Source: CAWHJB01 sp963698715 (GTDB taxonomy: Bacteria > Chloroflexota > Anaerolineae > Anaerolineales > UBA4823). From it: a stretch of DNA of 64,000 nt. Shown here piece after piece: positions 53,898-63,371 of the stretch (the first letter of the stretch is position 1; each line of letters begins with the position of its first letter). Below the pieces are notes generated by a model. That model was not told the origin of the DNA and did not search any database. It was given only the letters and a program-made list of their open reading frames with translations. The stretch covers positions 124,001-188,000 of the forward strand of contig CAVORW010000002.1 in assembly GCA_963698715.1 (NCBI GenBank). Reading direction: 5' to 3'. Both the position numbers and the translations under genes were made by a program.

Positions 53898-53966
53898 TGG
53901 ACAGTCCCCTGTAGAAAGGAAAGCAGAGGCCGGATGAAATTAGCCCCGGCTGGATATTTTGGATTG

Positions 53967-54188
53967 CTAATAGTTCGGCCAGCTTCGCTGGCGCCGATTC
54001 CGTTCAGTCAGCGGGCGTTTGGCAAGCACCTTGATTTTGTTGCTGCCTGAAATGGGGAAGGCACTGATGATCTCCCAGCCTTCTTCGCCCCATTCGTTCA
54101 GGATAGCTTGTAAATCTTCATCCTTGAGCCCGCTCCAGGTGGAACCGATGCTTTCCGCCCGGTATTCCCACATGGATAGTTCACTCAT
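53967..54188 (-). CDS. DUF4177 small protein
   Basis: A 73-residue protein with an ideal AAGGAGGAG site. WEYRAESI, LNEWGEEGWEIISA and KVLAKRP are the pattern of DUF4177 proteins, which have no known activity. It is the last gene in a GntR-SPFH-DUF4177 operon, with only a few bases between the stop of the SPFH gene and its start. Confidence 0.85.
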   Translation of the reverse strand: MSELSMWEYRAESIGSTWSGLKDEDLQAILNEWGEEGWEIISAFPISGSNKIKVLAKRPLTERNRRQRSWPNY

Positions 54189-54191
54189 GGA

Positions 54192-55136
54192 CTACTCCTC
54201 CTTGGTTTGAGCATTCTGGGCAAGAGAAACCATACCGCTCAGCCCGCCCAAGTTCATGGTATCGACTGCGCTGCTGGGCACGATGACCAGCGCCCCTTTC
54301 TCTTTCAGCCCTTCAAACAGCATATTCATGGCCCTTAAGTGCAAGGCAGTGGGGTTGTTATGGTAAGCCAGGGAGGCCTCTGCAAAGCTGTGGGCAATTT
54401 GCATTTCCGATTCTCCCAGGATGACCCTGGCCTGTCGTTCGCGTTCTGCCTGGGCCTGGCGGCTCATGGCATCTTCAAGTTCTTGCGGAATGACTACATC
54501 CCGAATCTCTACGGATTGAACCGATACACCCCAGGGAGTGGTGCGCTCGTCGATGATCTTCTGGAGCTCGACGTCCATTTTTGCCCGTCCAACCAAAATG
54601 TCAGCCAGGCTCATCTGCCCGATGATTTCTCGTAGGGCGGTCTGGGCAGCCCAAGCGATGGCTGCCCGATAATCTTCAACTTCCAGCGACGCTTTTTCGG
54701 CATCCCAAACGAGCCAGAACAGAACCGCATCCACATCCACTGGAACAGTATCTTTGGTGAGCGTTTTTTCGGCATTGAAGGGCGTGACCATAACACGGTG
54801 ATCGATCCAGGAAGCGGTGCTGTCGACAATCGGGATGATCCAAAACATTCCGGGCCCGCGCAGTCCCTGGTATTTGCCCAGGCGCAGCATAACCACTTTC
54901 TCCCATTGTTTGGCAACTTTGAGAGAAAAGAGAAGGTAAAGTCCGACCAACAGCTGGATGATGACAACCAGGGCTATCCAGCCTTCGGTAATATTGGTCA
55001 TATCCATAATGGCCGCTGTTCCGATGCTTAATACTGCGACCACGATGAAAATCGTCAGGGCAAAGCCATTGACGCGGATATTGTCAGTCCTTCTGATCAA
55101 AATCTGGTTCTGGTATTTTGTTAATCTCTTATTCAT
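54192..55136 (-). CDS. SPFH-domain (slipin/stomatin-like) membrane protein
   Basis: A 314-residue protein with two membrane segments at about 25-75 and an SPFH domain (about 80-260): EKVVMLRLGKYQGLRGPGMFW, IDHRVMVTPF and GVSVQSVEIRDVVIPQEL. The helical tail AMSRQAQAERERQARVILGESEMQ is the usual oligomerisation coiled coil. Slipins scaffold membrane microdomains and are often paired with NfeD, which is not present here. It is downstream of the GntR-type gene. Confidence 0.9.
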   Translation of the reverse strand: MNKRLTKYQNQILIRRTDNIRVNGFALTIFIVVAVLSIGTAAIMDMTNITEGWIALVVIIQLLVGLYLLFSLKVAKQWEKVVMLRLGKYQGLRGPGMFWIIPIVDSTASWIDHRVMVTPFNAEKTLTKDTVPVDVDAVLFWLVWDAEKASLEVEDYRAAIAWAAQTALREIIGQMSLADILVGRAKMDVELQKIIDERTTPWGVSVQSVEIRDVVIPQELEDAMSRQAQAERERQARVILGESEMQIAHSFAEASLAYHNNPTALHLRAMNMLFEGLKEKGALVIVPSSAVDTMNLGGLSGMVSLAQNAQTKEE

Positions 55137-55143
55137 TGCAACC

Positions 55144-55560
55144 TCACGATTTTCCTTCCCCGGTCTTTTCTTCCTGGACTTGCTGCCAGGCGTTTAATTG
55201 TGCCTCTACCGCTTGGGTTACTTCATCTTTGTGATACCCAAGACGCTGAGCATCTTCAAAATATCGGTGGGTTAATTCCTGCAATCCTTTGTGGCGGAGC
55301 CGCTGGTTTGTCTCTTCGCTGGGGGTCTCCCAAATATAAGTGCCGCGTCCTTGCTGAGTGGAGATCAAACCGGCCTCATCCAGCATTCGATAAGCGCGGG
55401 CAACAGTGTTGAAGTTCACCCTCAACTCGGTTGCCATCTGTCGGACAGTAGGGAGCTGGTCTCCCACCTGCAGCTCGCCTATGGCAACCATCTGCCGAAT
55501 TTGCTCCATTATCTGGACATAGATCGGCTCGCCGGATCGAAAATCTATCTTTATCTGCAT
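55144..55560 (-). CDS. GntR-family regulator (YtrA subfamily)
   Basis: A 138-residue protein with a winged HTH at 10-75 (EPIYVQIMEQIRQMVAIGELQVG, LPTVRQMATELRVNFNTVARAYRML, GRGTYIWE) and a short C-terminal helical segment without a ligand domain. YtrA-type regulators usually control their own operon, here the SPFH and DUF4177 genes. Confidence 0.9.
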   Translation of the reverse strand: MQIKIDFRSGEPIYVQIMEQIRQMVAIGELQVGDQLPTVRQMATELRVNFNTVARAYRMLDEAGLISTQQGRGTYIWETPSEETNQRLRHKGLQELTHRYFEDAQRLGYHKDEVTQAVEAQLNAWQQVQEEKTGEGKS

Positions 55561-55678
55561 GGTTTCATTTATCCACTCTGCTCATCTCCGAATTGTCTCT
55601 TTGTATTATTGTATCAATGTATCATTGAATGATTGTATACGAGAATTGTTGGTTTGTCAAGAGGGTTCCCCCAAGTCA

Positions 55679-55707
55679 AAAAGCCCTCTGGTAAGTTGAG
55701 GGCTTTT
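55679..55707 (-). terminator. Terminator of zwf-pgl operon
   Basis: AAAAGCCCTC (55679-55688) pairs with GAGGGCTTTT (55698-55707) around a 9-base loop. On the minus strand it ends in a T-run, directly after pgl. Confidence 0.75.
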
Positions 55708-55726
55708 ACTCGGTGGGTCGAGCGAA

Positions 55727-56494
55727 TTACTTATGGTCCAACTGGGCAGCAGCGGCTCGATCTATCATCCAGATCAGGTTACCATCAACGGGTTGAACAA
55801 GTTGGGCGGGCAGTGGTTTGGCTTCGGTCGGTGCCAGAACCTGTGCCAGGCGGTCAGCCTTAGCACCCCCAGTTACCAGAAACAAGACCTGATGCGCGGC
55901 CTGGATGACAGGCAGGGTTATCGTTACTCTAGGAACCAAGGGTTCTGGCGGTTGCTCGTGTGGGACAGATATCACCCATACCCGCTCTTCTGTGGCGGCT
56001 TTTGACCCAGGAAAGATAGAAGCCGTATGACCATCGGTGCCTAAACCCAGCAGGGCCAGGTCGAACCGCGGAACCGGACGACCATTTTCATCGGGTACAA
56101 GCTTAAAGTGTTCAGATAGCGTGCGCTGGTAATCAGCAGCTGCACGCCGTGGCGAAAGTTCAGCGCGTATGCGGTGGATGTTGACAGTTGGGATAGGGAT
56201 ATGGTTGAGTAAGGATTCGGCAGCCATTCGATAATTGCTGTCAGGATGATCTGGTGGAACGCAGCGTTCATCTCCCCAAAAGAAATGAATGTTAGTCCAA
56301 TCAACCTGATCAGCGTAGCCTGGCTGACTCAGTAGCGTGTACATTGCAAGCGGGCTTGAGCCGCCAGATAATAATACTCGGAACAGCTTATTACCGTCAG
56401 TCAATTTCCGCGACTGATCAATAAACCATTCGGCAGCAGCCTGGGTAAGGGTCTGGCGGTCTGGCCAAATTTGGATCTCAGGATTGAATCTCAT
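55727..56494 (-). CDS. pgl: 6-phosphogluconolactonase Pgl (DevB/SOL type)
   Basis: Pgl hydrolyses 6-phosphogluconolactone in the oxidative pentose phosphate pathway. A 255-residue protein: LLSGGSSPLAMYTLL, FFWGDERCVPPDHPDSNYRM and LLGLGTDGHTASIFPGS are the family motifs. It overlaps the end of zwf by 17 bp, so the two are one unit. This is unrelated in fold to the propeller lactonase at 31.5 kb. Confidence 0.93.
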   Translation of the reverse strand: MRFNPEIQIWPDRQTLTQAAAEWFIDQSRKLTDGNKLFRVLLSGGSSPLAMYTLLSQPGYADQVDWTNIHFFWGDERCVPPDHPDSNYRMAAESLLNHIPIPTVNIHRIRAELSPRRAAADYQRTLSEHFKLVPDENGRPVPRFDLALLGLGTDGHTASIFPGSKAATEERVWVISVPHEQPPEPLVPRVTITLPVIQAAHQVLFLVTGGAKADRLAQVLAPTEAKPLPAQLVQPVDGNLIWMIDRAAAAQLDHK

Positions 56495-57983
56495 TGGGTG
56501 ATGCTACTACATTGATGCTGTCCATCCGGTGGGCAATGTCTAATAGCCATTTCCTGCCATCCCGGGCGATCAATTCTTCAGCCTCCGTAGGCCCCCAGCT
56601 GCCGGGTTCATAGTCAACTACCTCAGGCGAGTTAGTTGTTTCCCAACCTTTTAATATGGGATCAATGAATTGCCAGGCTTTTTCAATCTCATCGCTGCGA
56701 ATAAATAAAGACGCATCACCAATTATGGCATCCAACAGCAGTCGCTCATAAGCTTCTGGTAGTCTTTCATTACCGAAGGATGAGCGGAAGTGGAACTCCA
56801 TATTTACCGATCGAGTCTTTTGGGCGGAATCCGGCACTTTGGCCTCAAACTTTAAATGGATACCTTCGTCAGGCTGGATGCTGATCACCAGTAGATTTGG
56901 ACTCATTTCGCTGTCTGGCTCCAGGTTGAACATCAGCAGAGGCGGGCATTGGAACTGAATTAAGATCTCTGAAGTTTTGGCTTGCAGTGCTTTGCCCGAG
57001 CGCAAATAAAAAGGAACCCCCTGCCAGCGCCAGTTGTCTATGAAGAGGCGCATCGCTGCAAATGTTGGGGTTTGAGAGTCAGGCGAAACACCAGCCACAT
57101 TACAGTAGCCCCGGTATTGGCCACGTACGGTATTGGTTGATATTTCTTTGCTGGTGATCGGCCGCAGAGCAGAGAGTATTTTCAGCTTCTCATCCCTTAC
57201 AGCGTCAGCAGTGAATGAGATCGGCGGTTCCATGGTGACCAGGGCCAGCAATTGCAGGATATGGTTTTGGAACATATCCCGCAGCACACCGGCCCGATCG
57301 TAGTAATCAGCCCGGTGGCCTACATCGACAGTCTCTGCTACGCTGATCTGGATATGATCGACATAATTGCGATTCCACACCGGCTCGAAAATTGTATTGG
57401 CAAACCTAAAAAACAATATATTTTGCGCAGTCTCTTTGCCGAGGTAATGGTCAATGCGATACACTTGATGTTCGCTAAATGCGCTGTGAACGATTTCGTT
57501 CAATTTGTGAGCTGAAGTCAAATCGTGTCCAAAGGGTTTTTCAATCACCACCCGCCGCCACCCACCGTTTTCTCTTGCCAGGCCGGATTCGCCTAATTTC
57601 TGAATGGTAATGGAATAAAATTCGGGTGCAATTGCCAGATAATAAATGCGATTAGCGGGTAATTCCTCCAGCTCTTCTATGTTTTGCGATAACATTTCAT
57701 AATCTTGGCGGTCTTTTAAGTTGCCGGGCAGATAGAAAATCTTTGAGGCAAATGCTTCCCAGATAGATTCGTCGATCTCCACACCGGCAAACTCCTGTGC
57801 GCCCGTGCGCATTCTTTGGCGGAATTCGTCATGAGAGAAAGGTGTGCGGGAAGTGCCAACTATTCGAAATATGGACGGCAAGCGGCCCTTGCGATACAGA
57901 TTGTAGAGTGCTGGAACCAATTTGCGGTGGGTTAAATCCCCAGATGCTCCAAAAATCACCAGGGTTACAGAAGAATCACTCAC
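56478..57983 (-). CDS. zwf: Glucose-6-phosphate dehydrogenase Zwf
   Basis: Zwf oxidises glucose-6-phosphate with NADP+ (or NAD+). The start is the GTG at 57983, preceded by AAGGAG nine bases upstream, giving about 501 residues, the typical length; the longer frame to 58136 adds unrelated residues. VIFGASGDLTHRKLVPALY is the nucleotide site, and RIDHYLGKETAQNILFFRFAN contains the catalytic RIDHYLGKE segment. Leads the zwf-pgl operon. Confidence 0.95.
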   Translation of the reverse strand: MSDSSVTLVIFGASGDLTHRKLVPALYNLYRKGRLPSIFRIVGTSRTPFSHDEFRQRMRTGAQEFAGVEIDESIWEAFASKIFYLPGNLKDRQDYEMLSQNIEELEELPANRIYYLAIAPEFYSITIQKLGESGLARENGGWRRVVIEKPFGHDLTSAHKLNEIVHSAFSEHQVYRIDHYLGKETAQNILFFRFANTIFEPVWNRNYVDHIQISVAETVDVGHRADYYDRAGVLRDMFQNHILQLLALVTMEPPISFTADAVRDEKLKILSALRPITSKEISTNTVRGQYRGYCNVAGVSPDSQTPTFAAMRLFIDNWRWQGVPFYLRSGKALQAKTSEILIQFQCPPLLMFNLEPDSEMSPNLLVISIQPDEGIHLKFEAKVPDSAQKTRSVNMEFHFRSSFGNERLPEAYERLLLDAIIGDASLFIRSDEIEKAWQFIDPILKGWETTNSPEVVDYEPGSWGPTEAEELIARDGRKWLLDIAHRMDSINVVASPNEIQS

Positions 57984-58386
57984 CTTACCTAACTCCTTTT
58001 TGGTCGCCCGTTGTTGGTTAGACGGTCCAACACAAGTGTTCCTTACAGAAAACGAAACTGTTATTTCTGTCTGATGAATTAATCTTATCATAGCTGTAGG
58101 AGTGTAGCAGCGAACGGCAGTCTTGGGAGAACTCAAGTTTTGTAAAATAAAATTATTTAGTGCAGCTACTCACACCACAGGATTTCCCAGGAGCTTAGAT
58201 CGGAAAATATTATCTGTGTCCTTGATCAGTTACGGATGTGGTTTAAGGAGTCAAGTTGGTATTAATCTTTTGTTAGAACAGCTGCCAGGAGCGGCGTGAA
58301 CAGGTCTGGCGGATTGTCATGCATCTTGCCGCGTGGTAGAATGTTTTTAGAAAGATTGCCTTTCAAATCTTGGAGGTTGTAGAAAA

Positions 58387-59274
58387 ATGGAGCAACAAGT
58401 TGCCACGTTTGCAGTGAAAAAAGGCCTTGCGCAGATGCTTAAGGGTGGCGTGATTATGGATGTCGTTACACCTGAGCACGCAAAGATCGCCGAGGATGCA
58501 GGGGCAGTCGCCGTCATGGCATTAGAACGGGTTCCGGCGGATATCCGCGCAGATGGCGGGGTAGCTCGAATGAGTGATCCGGAATTGATCCTCAAAATCA
58601 TGGACACAGTTTCTATTCCGGTGATGGCAAAATGCCGAATTGGACATTTTGTTGAGGCCCAAATTCTTGAAGCGATCGGTGTAGATTATTTGGACGAGTT
58701 GGAAGTTCTCACGCCCGCCGACGAGGCTCACCACATTAATAAGCATACTTTTCGGGTTCCCTTCGTATGCGGCTGCCGCAACCTGGGCGAAGCGTTGAGA
58801 CGGATTGGTGAAGGCGCAGCGATGATTCGCACCAAAGGTGAAGCAGGAACCGGAGATGTTGTTGAGGCTGTCCGCCATGCCCGTTCCGTCTTGGGAGAGA
58901 TCCGCAAATTGCAAAATATGCCAGAGGAAGAGCTGATGGCTCTTGCGAAAGAATTGGGTGCCCCATATGAATTGTTAAAAGAAACCCGTAGCCTGGGTCG
59001 TTTACCGGTTGTGAACTTTGCTGCTGGCGGTATTGCAACCCCTGCGGATGCGGCTTTAATGATGCAATTGGGCGTGGATGGTGTGTTTGTGGGCTCGGGC
59101 ATTTTTAAATCGGGCGATCCGGCTCGGCGAGCCGCCGCAATTGTTAAAGCCACGACGCACTACACCGATCCATATATCCTGGCTGAAGTAAGTCGTAATC
59201 TGGGCGAACCAATGGTTGGGCGGCAGGTCACATCCATTCCGGAAGCTGAACTGATTGCAGGGCGAGGCTGGTAA
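58387..59274 (+). CDS. pdxS: Pyridoxal 5'-phosphate synthase subunit PdxS
   Basis: PdxS builds PLP from ribose 5-phosphate, glyceraldehyde 3-phosphate and ammonia in a 12-mer. A 295-residue (beta/alpha)8 barrel: VKKGLAQMLKGGVIMDVV, VAVMALERVPADIR, IRTKGEAGTGDVVEAVRH with the active Lys region, and FAAGGIATPADAALMMQLG. A GGAGG site precedes the ATG. It is followed by pdxT after 125 bp. Confidence 0.97.
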   Translation: MEQQVATFAVKKGLAQMLKGGVIMDVVTPEHAKIAEDAGAVAVMALERVPADIRADGGVARMSDPELILKIMDTVSIPVMAKCRIGHFVEAQILEAIGVDYLDELEVLTPADEAHHINKHTFRVPFVCGCRNLGEALRRIGEGAAMIRTKGEAGTGDVVEAVRHARSVLGEIRKLQNMPEEELMALAKELGAPYELLKETRSLGRLPVVNFAAGGIATPADAALMMQLGVDGVFVGSGIFKSGDPARRAAAIVKATTHYTDPYILAEVSRNLGEPMVGRQVTSIPEAELIAGRGW

Positions 59275-59399
59275 TCACCAGCCGCATTGGTGCTAGACCG
59301 ATATCCGCCGACAGCTGAAAGCCGACGCCAACTCTTAAGTGTTTACGAGTTTAGGTAGTCTGCGATCTGCCGTCGGCGGTTAGATTATCTATGGTGTCT

Positions 59400-59987
59400 A
59401 TGAAGATAGGCGTTTTAGCCCTGCAAGGAGATTTTGCAGAGCATATCGATATGTTGGAGAATAGCGGGGTGGAAGCCATTGAGGTTCGGCTTCCCAAGCA
59501 CCTGGCTGAGTTAGACGGATTGATCATACCGGGCGGCGAATCCACTACCATCGGCAAGCTGGCGACAGCTTATGGACTGATGGAGCCCTTGCGAACGTTC
59601 GGCGAACAAAAGGCAATCTGGGGCACTTGTGCCGGCGCGATCTTTTTATCAAAAGATGCCCATCGGGATCAGCCCTTGTTGAGCTTGATGGATATTGTCG
59701 TAGAACGGAATGCATTTGGGAGGCAGATAGCCAGTTTTGAAATCGATCTGGTCATTCCGGTGTTAAAACAAATAGATCCGGCCGAAACGCCTTACCATGC
59801 TGTGTTTATTCGGGCGCCTTTGATCGAATTTGTGCAGGGCACGGCGGAAATTTTAGCCCAACTGCCAGATGGACGGATTGTTGCGGCACAGCAAGGCAAT
59901 CTGTTGGCAACCTCTTTTCACCCGGAATTGACTCCTGATAACCGGTTCCATCGCTACTTCATCCAAATGGCTGCCCTGAGCCAGTAA
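59400..59987 (+). CDS. pdxT: Pyridoxal 5'-phosphate synthase glutaminase subunit PdxT
   Basis: PdxT supplies ammonia from glutamine to PdxS. The protein begins MKIGVLALQGDFAEH (ATG at 59400; the ATG nine bases earlier is possible). The triad is Cys in GTCAGAIFLS and the C-terminal His-Glu in TSFHPELTPD. GGESTTIGKLA forms the oxyanion region. About 195 residues, normal for the family. Confidence 0.95.
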   Translation: MKIGVLALQGDFAEHIDMLENSGVEAIEVRLPKHLAELDGLIIPGGESTTIGKLATAYGLMEPLRTFGEQKAIWGTCAGAIFLSKDAHRDQPLLSLMDIVVERNAFGRQIASFEIDLVIPVLKQIDPAETPYHAVFIRAPLIEFVQGTAEILAQLPDGRIVAAQQGNLLATSFHPELTPDNRFHRYFIQMAALSQ

Positions 59988-60065
59988 GGCGCACACTAGA
60001 ATGAAAAGCTGCAGATTTAAACAGCAGGTATGCTGAAAGAGAGCAGATTTGATGGTTAGGCAGGT

Positions 60066-61007
60066 ATGACCATCCGACCATTTGATTGGCGCGATTTACA
60101 AACGCTCTATCGATTCAGGCATCAGAGTGTGTTTCTGTATAGTGCTCTGGTGTTAACTCGTGGGCCCATGCTGGTTCCTGGAGCTTTGCTTTCGTATCTG
60201 GCGCCATCAACCGGAATATTTACAGCAACAAGGAGACGTTCCAACCGCAATGATTCGCCAATTATCGGTCAAACGATTCAACTACCTGGTTCCCAATTTA
60301 CCCATCTTACCTTCTTAACTCCGGAGTCAGTTTTGAATGAAGCCCCGCTTGGCAGCCTGATAGATTACCTGGCAACTCAGGCAGGCGAGCGAGGTGCCTT
60401 CAGGCTGCTGGCGGATGTAGATGAGGGTAATCCGGGGTACGAAGCATTGAGACGAGCCAGTTTTGCTGTTTATGCCCGCCAACGAGTTTGGCAGCTGGTT
60501 GGTCAGCCGGTTGGCAAAGGGGTTGTGAATGGCTGGCGGGTGGCTACCGATCGTGATAGCATAGGCATCCGCTCCTTATACAACAATCTGGTTCCAGGAC
60601 TCGTACAACAAGTAGAACCTATCTCCCCCAGCAACCCGCGTGGACTGGTGTATTATGAGGCAGACAATTTATTAGCCTACGTCGAATTGAAATATGGGCA
60701 TCGCGGTGTTTGGGCACAACCTTTTATCCACCCAGACTCCGAGGAAGTGACCAGCTGGTTGGTAGGTCTGTTAAATAATTTGCCTTACCGCCATTCTCGC
60801 CCAGTTTATCTCTGTATTCGATCATACCAATCCTGGTTAGAAAGCGCTCTTGAAGATTTAGGTGCTACGGCGGGGCCTCGTCAGGCGGTCATGGTGAAGC
60901 ATCTGGCGGTTCCGCAGAAAGCGTTTCGATCCTTTGCGCTGCCAGTATTAGAAGGTGGACAACCGGAAGCTACAGCCCCGTTTGTCCGTTCGGAGCAAAT
61001 GTATTAA
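60066..61007 (+). CDS. GNAT-like acyltransferase-fold protein
   Basis: A 313-residue protein starting MTIRPFDWRDLQTLYRFRHQ, the style of GNAT N-termini. A second GNAT-like half is suggested by EVTSWLVGLLNNLPYRHS and YLCIRSYQSWLESALEDLG. No clear acetyl-CoA Q/RxxGxG/A loop is visible, so activity is uncertain. It ends two bases before the ATPase gene and is probably co-transcribed with it and tmk. Confidence 0.7.
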   Translation: MTIRPFDWRDLQTLYRFRHQSVFLYSALVLTRGPMLVPGALLSYLAPSTGIFTATRRRSNRNDSPIIGQTIQLPGSQFTHLTFLTPESVLNEAPLGSLIDYLATQAGERGAFRLLADVDEGNPGYEALRRASFAVYARQRVWQLVGQPVGKGVVNGWRVATDRDSIGIRSLYNNLVPGLVQQVEPISPSNPRGLVYYEADNLLAYVELKYGHRGVWAQPFIHPDSEEVTSWLVGLLNNLPYRHSRPVYLCIRSYQSWLESALEDLGATAGPRQAVMVKHLAVPQKAFRSFALPVLEGGQPEATAPFVRSEQMY

Positions 61008-61009
61008 AT

Positions 61010-62636
61010 ATGTCACAACGAAAAATAACCGACGATTTACAAGCATTGCTTGATGTATTGCCATCAGTAATAGCAAAAGCTGTTACGGATTTGGATGACA
61101 GTGATAACCTTTTGGAAGTCATTTTGGACCTTGGGCGGCTGCCTACGGCCCGCTTTGTGGATCGGGAGGCGGTCCTCAGTAGAGTTGAAGTCACTCACGC
61201 TGATATCGATGATGTTGTCGGCCGGATTGGTGATTTCGATGCCGATAATCGGGCCGGTATGGAGCGTACGCTGCATCGTATCTCTGCCATTCGCAACCGG
61301 CGAGGGAAGATCGTCGGGTTGACCTGTCGTGTCGGCCGGGCAGTATATGGAACCACCGATATCATTAAAGATTTGATTGAGAGTGGTAAAAGCCTGCTAA
61401 TTCTTGGGCGTCCTGGGGTTGGAAAAACAACCATGCTGCGCGAAGCAGCCCGTATTCTGGCCGAAAGTAAGCGGGTCGTGATCGTCGACACATCCAACGA
61501 AATTGGTGGAGACGGAGATGTTCCACACCCGGCTGTCGGCCGGGCGCGGCGTATGCAAGTCGCCAGGCCATCCTTACAGCATGAAGTGATGATTGAAGCG
61601 GTTGAAAATCACAATCCCGAGGCAATTGTGATTGATGAAATCGGCCGCGAGCTAGAAGCTGCTGCTGCCAGAACTATCGCCGAACGTGGGGTTCAATTGA
61701 TCGGAACCGCCCACGGCAACACCTTAGAGAATTCTGTTGCTTAATCCTACCCTCTCCGATCTGGTTGGTGGGATCGAATCGGTTACGCTATCCGATGAAG
61801 AAGCGCGCCGGCGCGGCACTCAAAAAACCGTCTTGGAAAGGCGCTCTCCTCCCACCTTCGACGTGCTGATTGAAATTCAAAATAGAGACCGGCTTGCCGT
61901 TCACCAAGATGTAGCCGCCGCGGTCGACTCGCTCTTACGAGAGTATCCTTTGCCGCCCGAAATCCGGACGCGAGATACTAAGGGGAATATCCAAATTGAA
62001 CGGCCGGCACCGGTCGCCAAGTCGCCAAAGACCGGTTCCCAGGGCTATCGGCGGCAAGGCAACGGTGAATCTGCCGATGTAGCTCGCCGCCAGATGCCGG
62101 TTGAGGCAGGGTCGCGCTTCTCGCGCAACCAGGCCGCGGATTTCCCGATCAGCCGCGATCTTGCACCGTTGCAAACTGTGCGAATTTATCCCTATGGTGT
62201 TGCCCGTAACCGGCTTTTACAGGCTGCCAAACGGCTGGGGGCTCCGATTGTGGTCGCCAAAACGCCTGGGGATGCTGATGTTCTAGTCACGCTGAGAGCC
62301 TATTTTCGTAAGCGCGAACGAACGATTGTAGATGCTGAATCTCGCAACATGCCCATCTATGTCTTAAGATCTAATACTGTGAATCAGATGCAGCAATTTC
62401 TGAGCGATCTCTTTAATTTGTCAACGGATTTCCCGCCTGATCCAGGGATGGAGCCGGTTATGGAAGAGACGCGCTCCGCAATTGATGCTGTGCTGAACGG
62501 TGAACGCTGGATCGAGCTTCCGCCGGCAGTAGCCTCAATTCGACGCTTGCAGCATCAAATGGCGCGTCAGGCCAACCTTGTATCCCACTCTTACGGCAAG
62601 GAGCCGCGCCGCCGGGTGCGCATTTTCCGGGAATAA
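61010..62636 (+). CDS. SpoIIIAA-like AAA ATPase with R3H domain, split by an apparent frameshift
   Basis: The first frame (61010-61744) has an N-terminal domain, the P-loop LILGRPGVGKTTMLREAARIL, and Walker B-like EAIVIDEIGRELEA. The second (from about 61734) continues LLLNPTLSDLVGGIESVTL, TVLERRSPPTFDVLIEIQ, then an R3H-type nucleic-acid-binding region. The two run together as LENLLLNPTLSD if one base near 61733 is removed, giving about 541 residues; the first frame otherwise ends after LENSVA. The family is widespread and linked to single-stranded nucleic acid binding; function unknown. Confidence 0.88.
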
Positions 62637-62639
62637 CAA

Positions 62640-63297
62640 ATGTTTATTACATTTGAAGGTCCAGATGGAAGCGGTAAGACGTCACAGGTAGCGACCCTGG
62701 CTGAATACCTGCGCGAATTGGGCTATCCACTGTTGGTTACTCGTGAACCTGGTGGAACTTCAATCGGGGATCAGATTCGGGCTATCTTGTCTGATCTGGA
62801 TAATATATCCATGCAGCCGCGTACCGAGATCCTCTTGTTTCAGGCCTCCCGCGCCCAGCTGGTAGATGAGGTGATCCAGCCGCATCTGGAACGCGGCAGC
62901 CTGGTGTTGTGCGACCGTTTTGCCGATTCAACGCTGGCATATCAGGGGTATGGACATTGTGTCGATCTCGGCCAGCTCCGCAGCCTGATCCAGTTTGCAA
63001 CCGGCGGTTTAAAGCCGGATCTTACGCTTCTTTTTGATGTCGATGCAAAAACGGGGCTGACCCGCCGGGCACAGGGGGGCGATTGGAATCGGCTGGATGC
63101 TTACGAAATTGCTTTTCACCAGCGAGTTCGGGAGGGTTATCTGGACCTGGCTCGAGAAGAACCTGAAGAGGTGGGAGACGATAAACGCCGGACAACCCCC
63201 TGAGCTTGTGCAGGAAGCTGTCCGTAAAATTGTACTTGAAAGATTGGAGCAGAAACCAGCTATCCAAAAGAAAGATCGCCCAATCTCAGGCAGTTGA
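62640..63297 (+). CDS. tmk: Thymidylate kinase Tmk, apparent frameshift near the 3' end
   Basis: Tmk phosphorylates dTMP to dTDP. The P-loop is FITFEGPDGSGKTSQ, the DR(Y/F) segment is CDRFADSTLAYQGYG, and LLFDVDAKTGLTRR is present. As read, the frame ends at 63203 with a tail without family character. Removing one base near 63168 restores EEPERWETINAGQPPELV and ends at 63297, about 218 residues, the usual length. Three bases after the ATPase gene, so co-transcribed. Confidence 0.9.
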
Positions 63298-63371
63298 ATA
63301 GGAATATACCCCGGAAACGGGAATTGGGTTTGGGAAAATAACGGTGCAGTTTTCTGCCGGTTATCTGAAAG

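Noticed and set aside
59305..59379. Inverted repeat CCGCCGAC ... GTCGGCGG between pdxS and pdxT
   Set aside because: Arms are only 8 bases and about 60 bases apart; could be chance.
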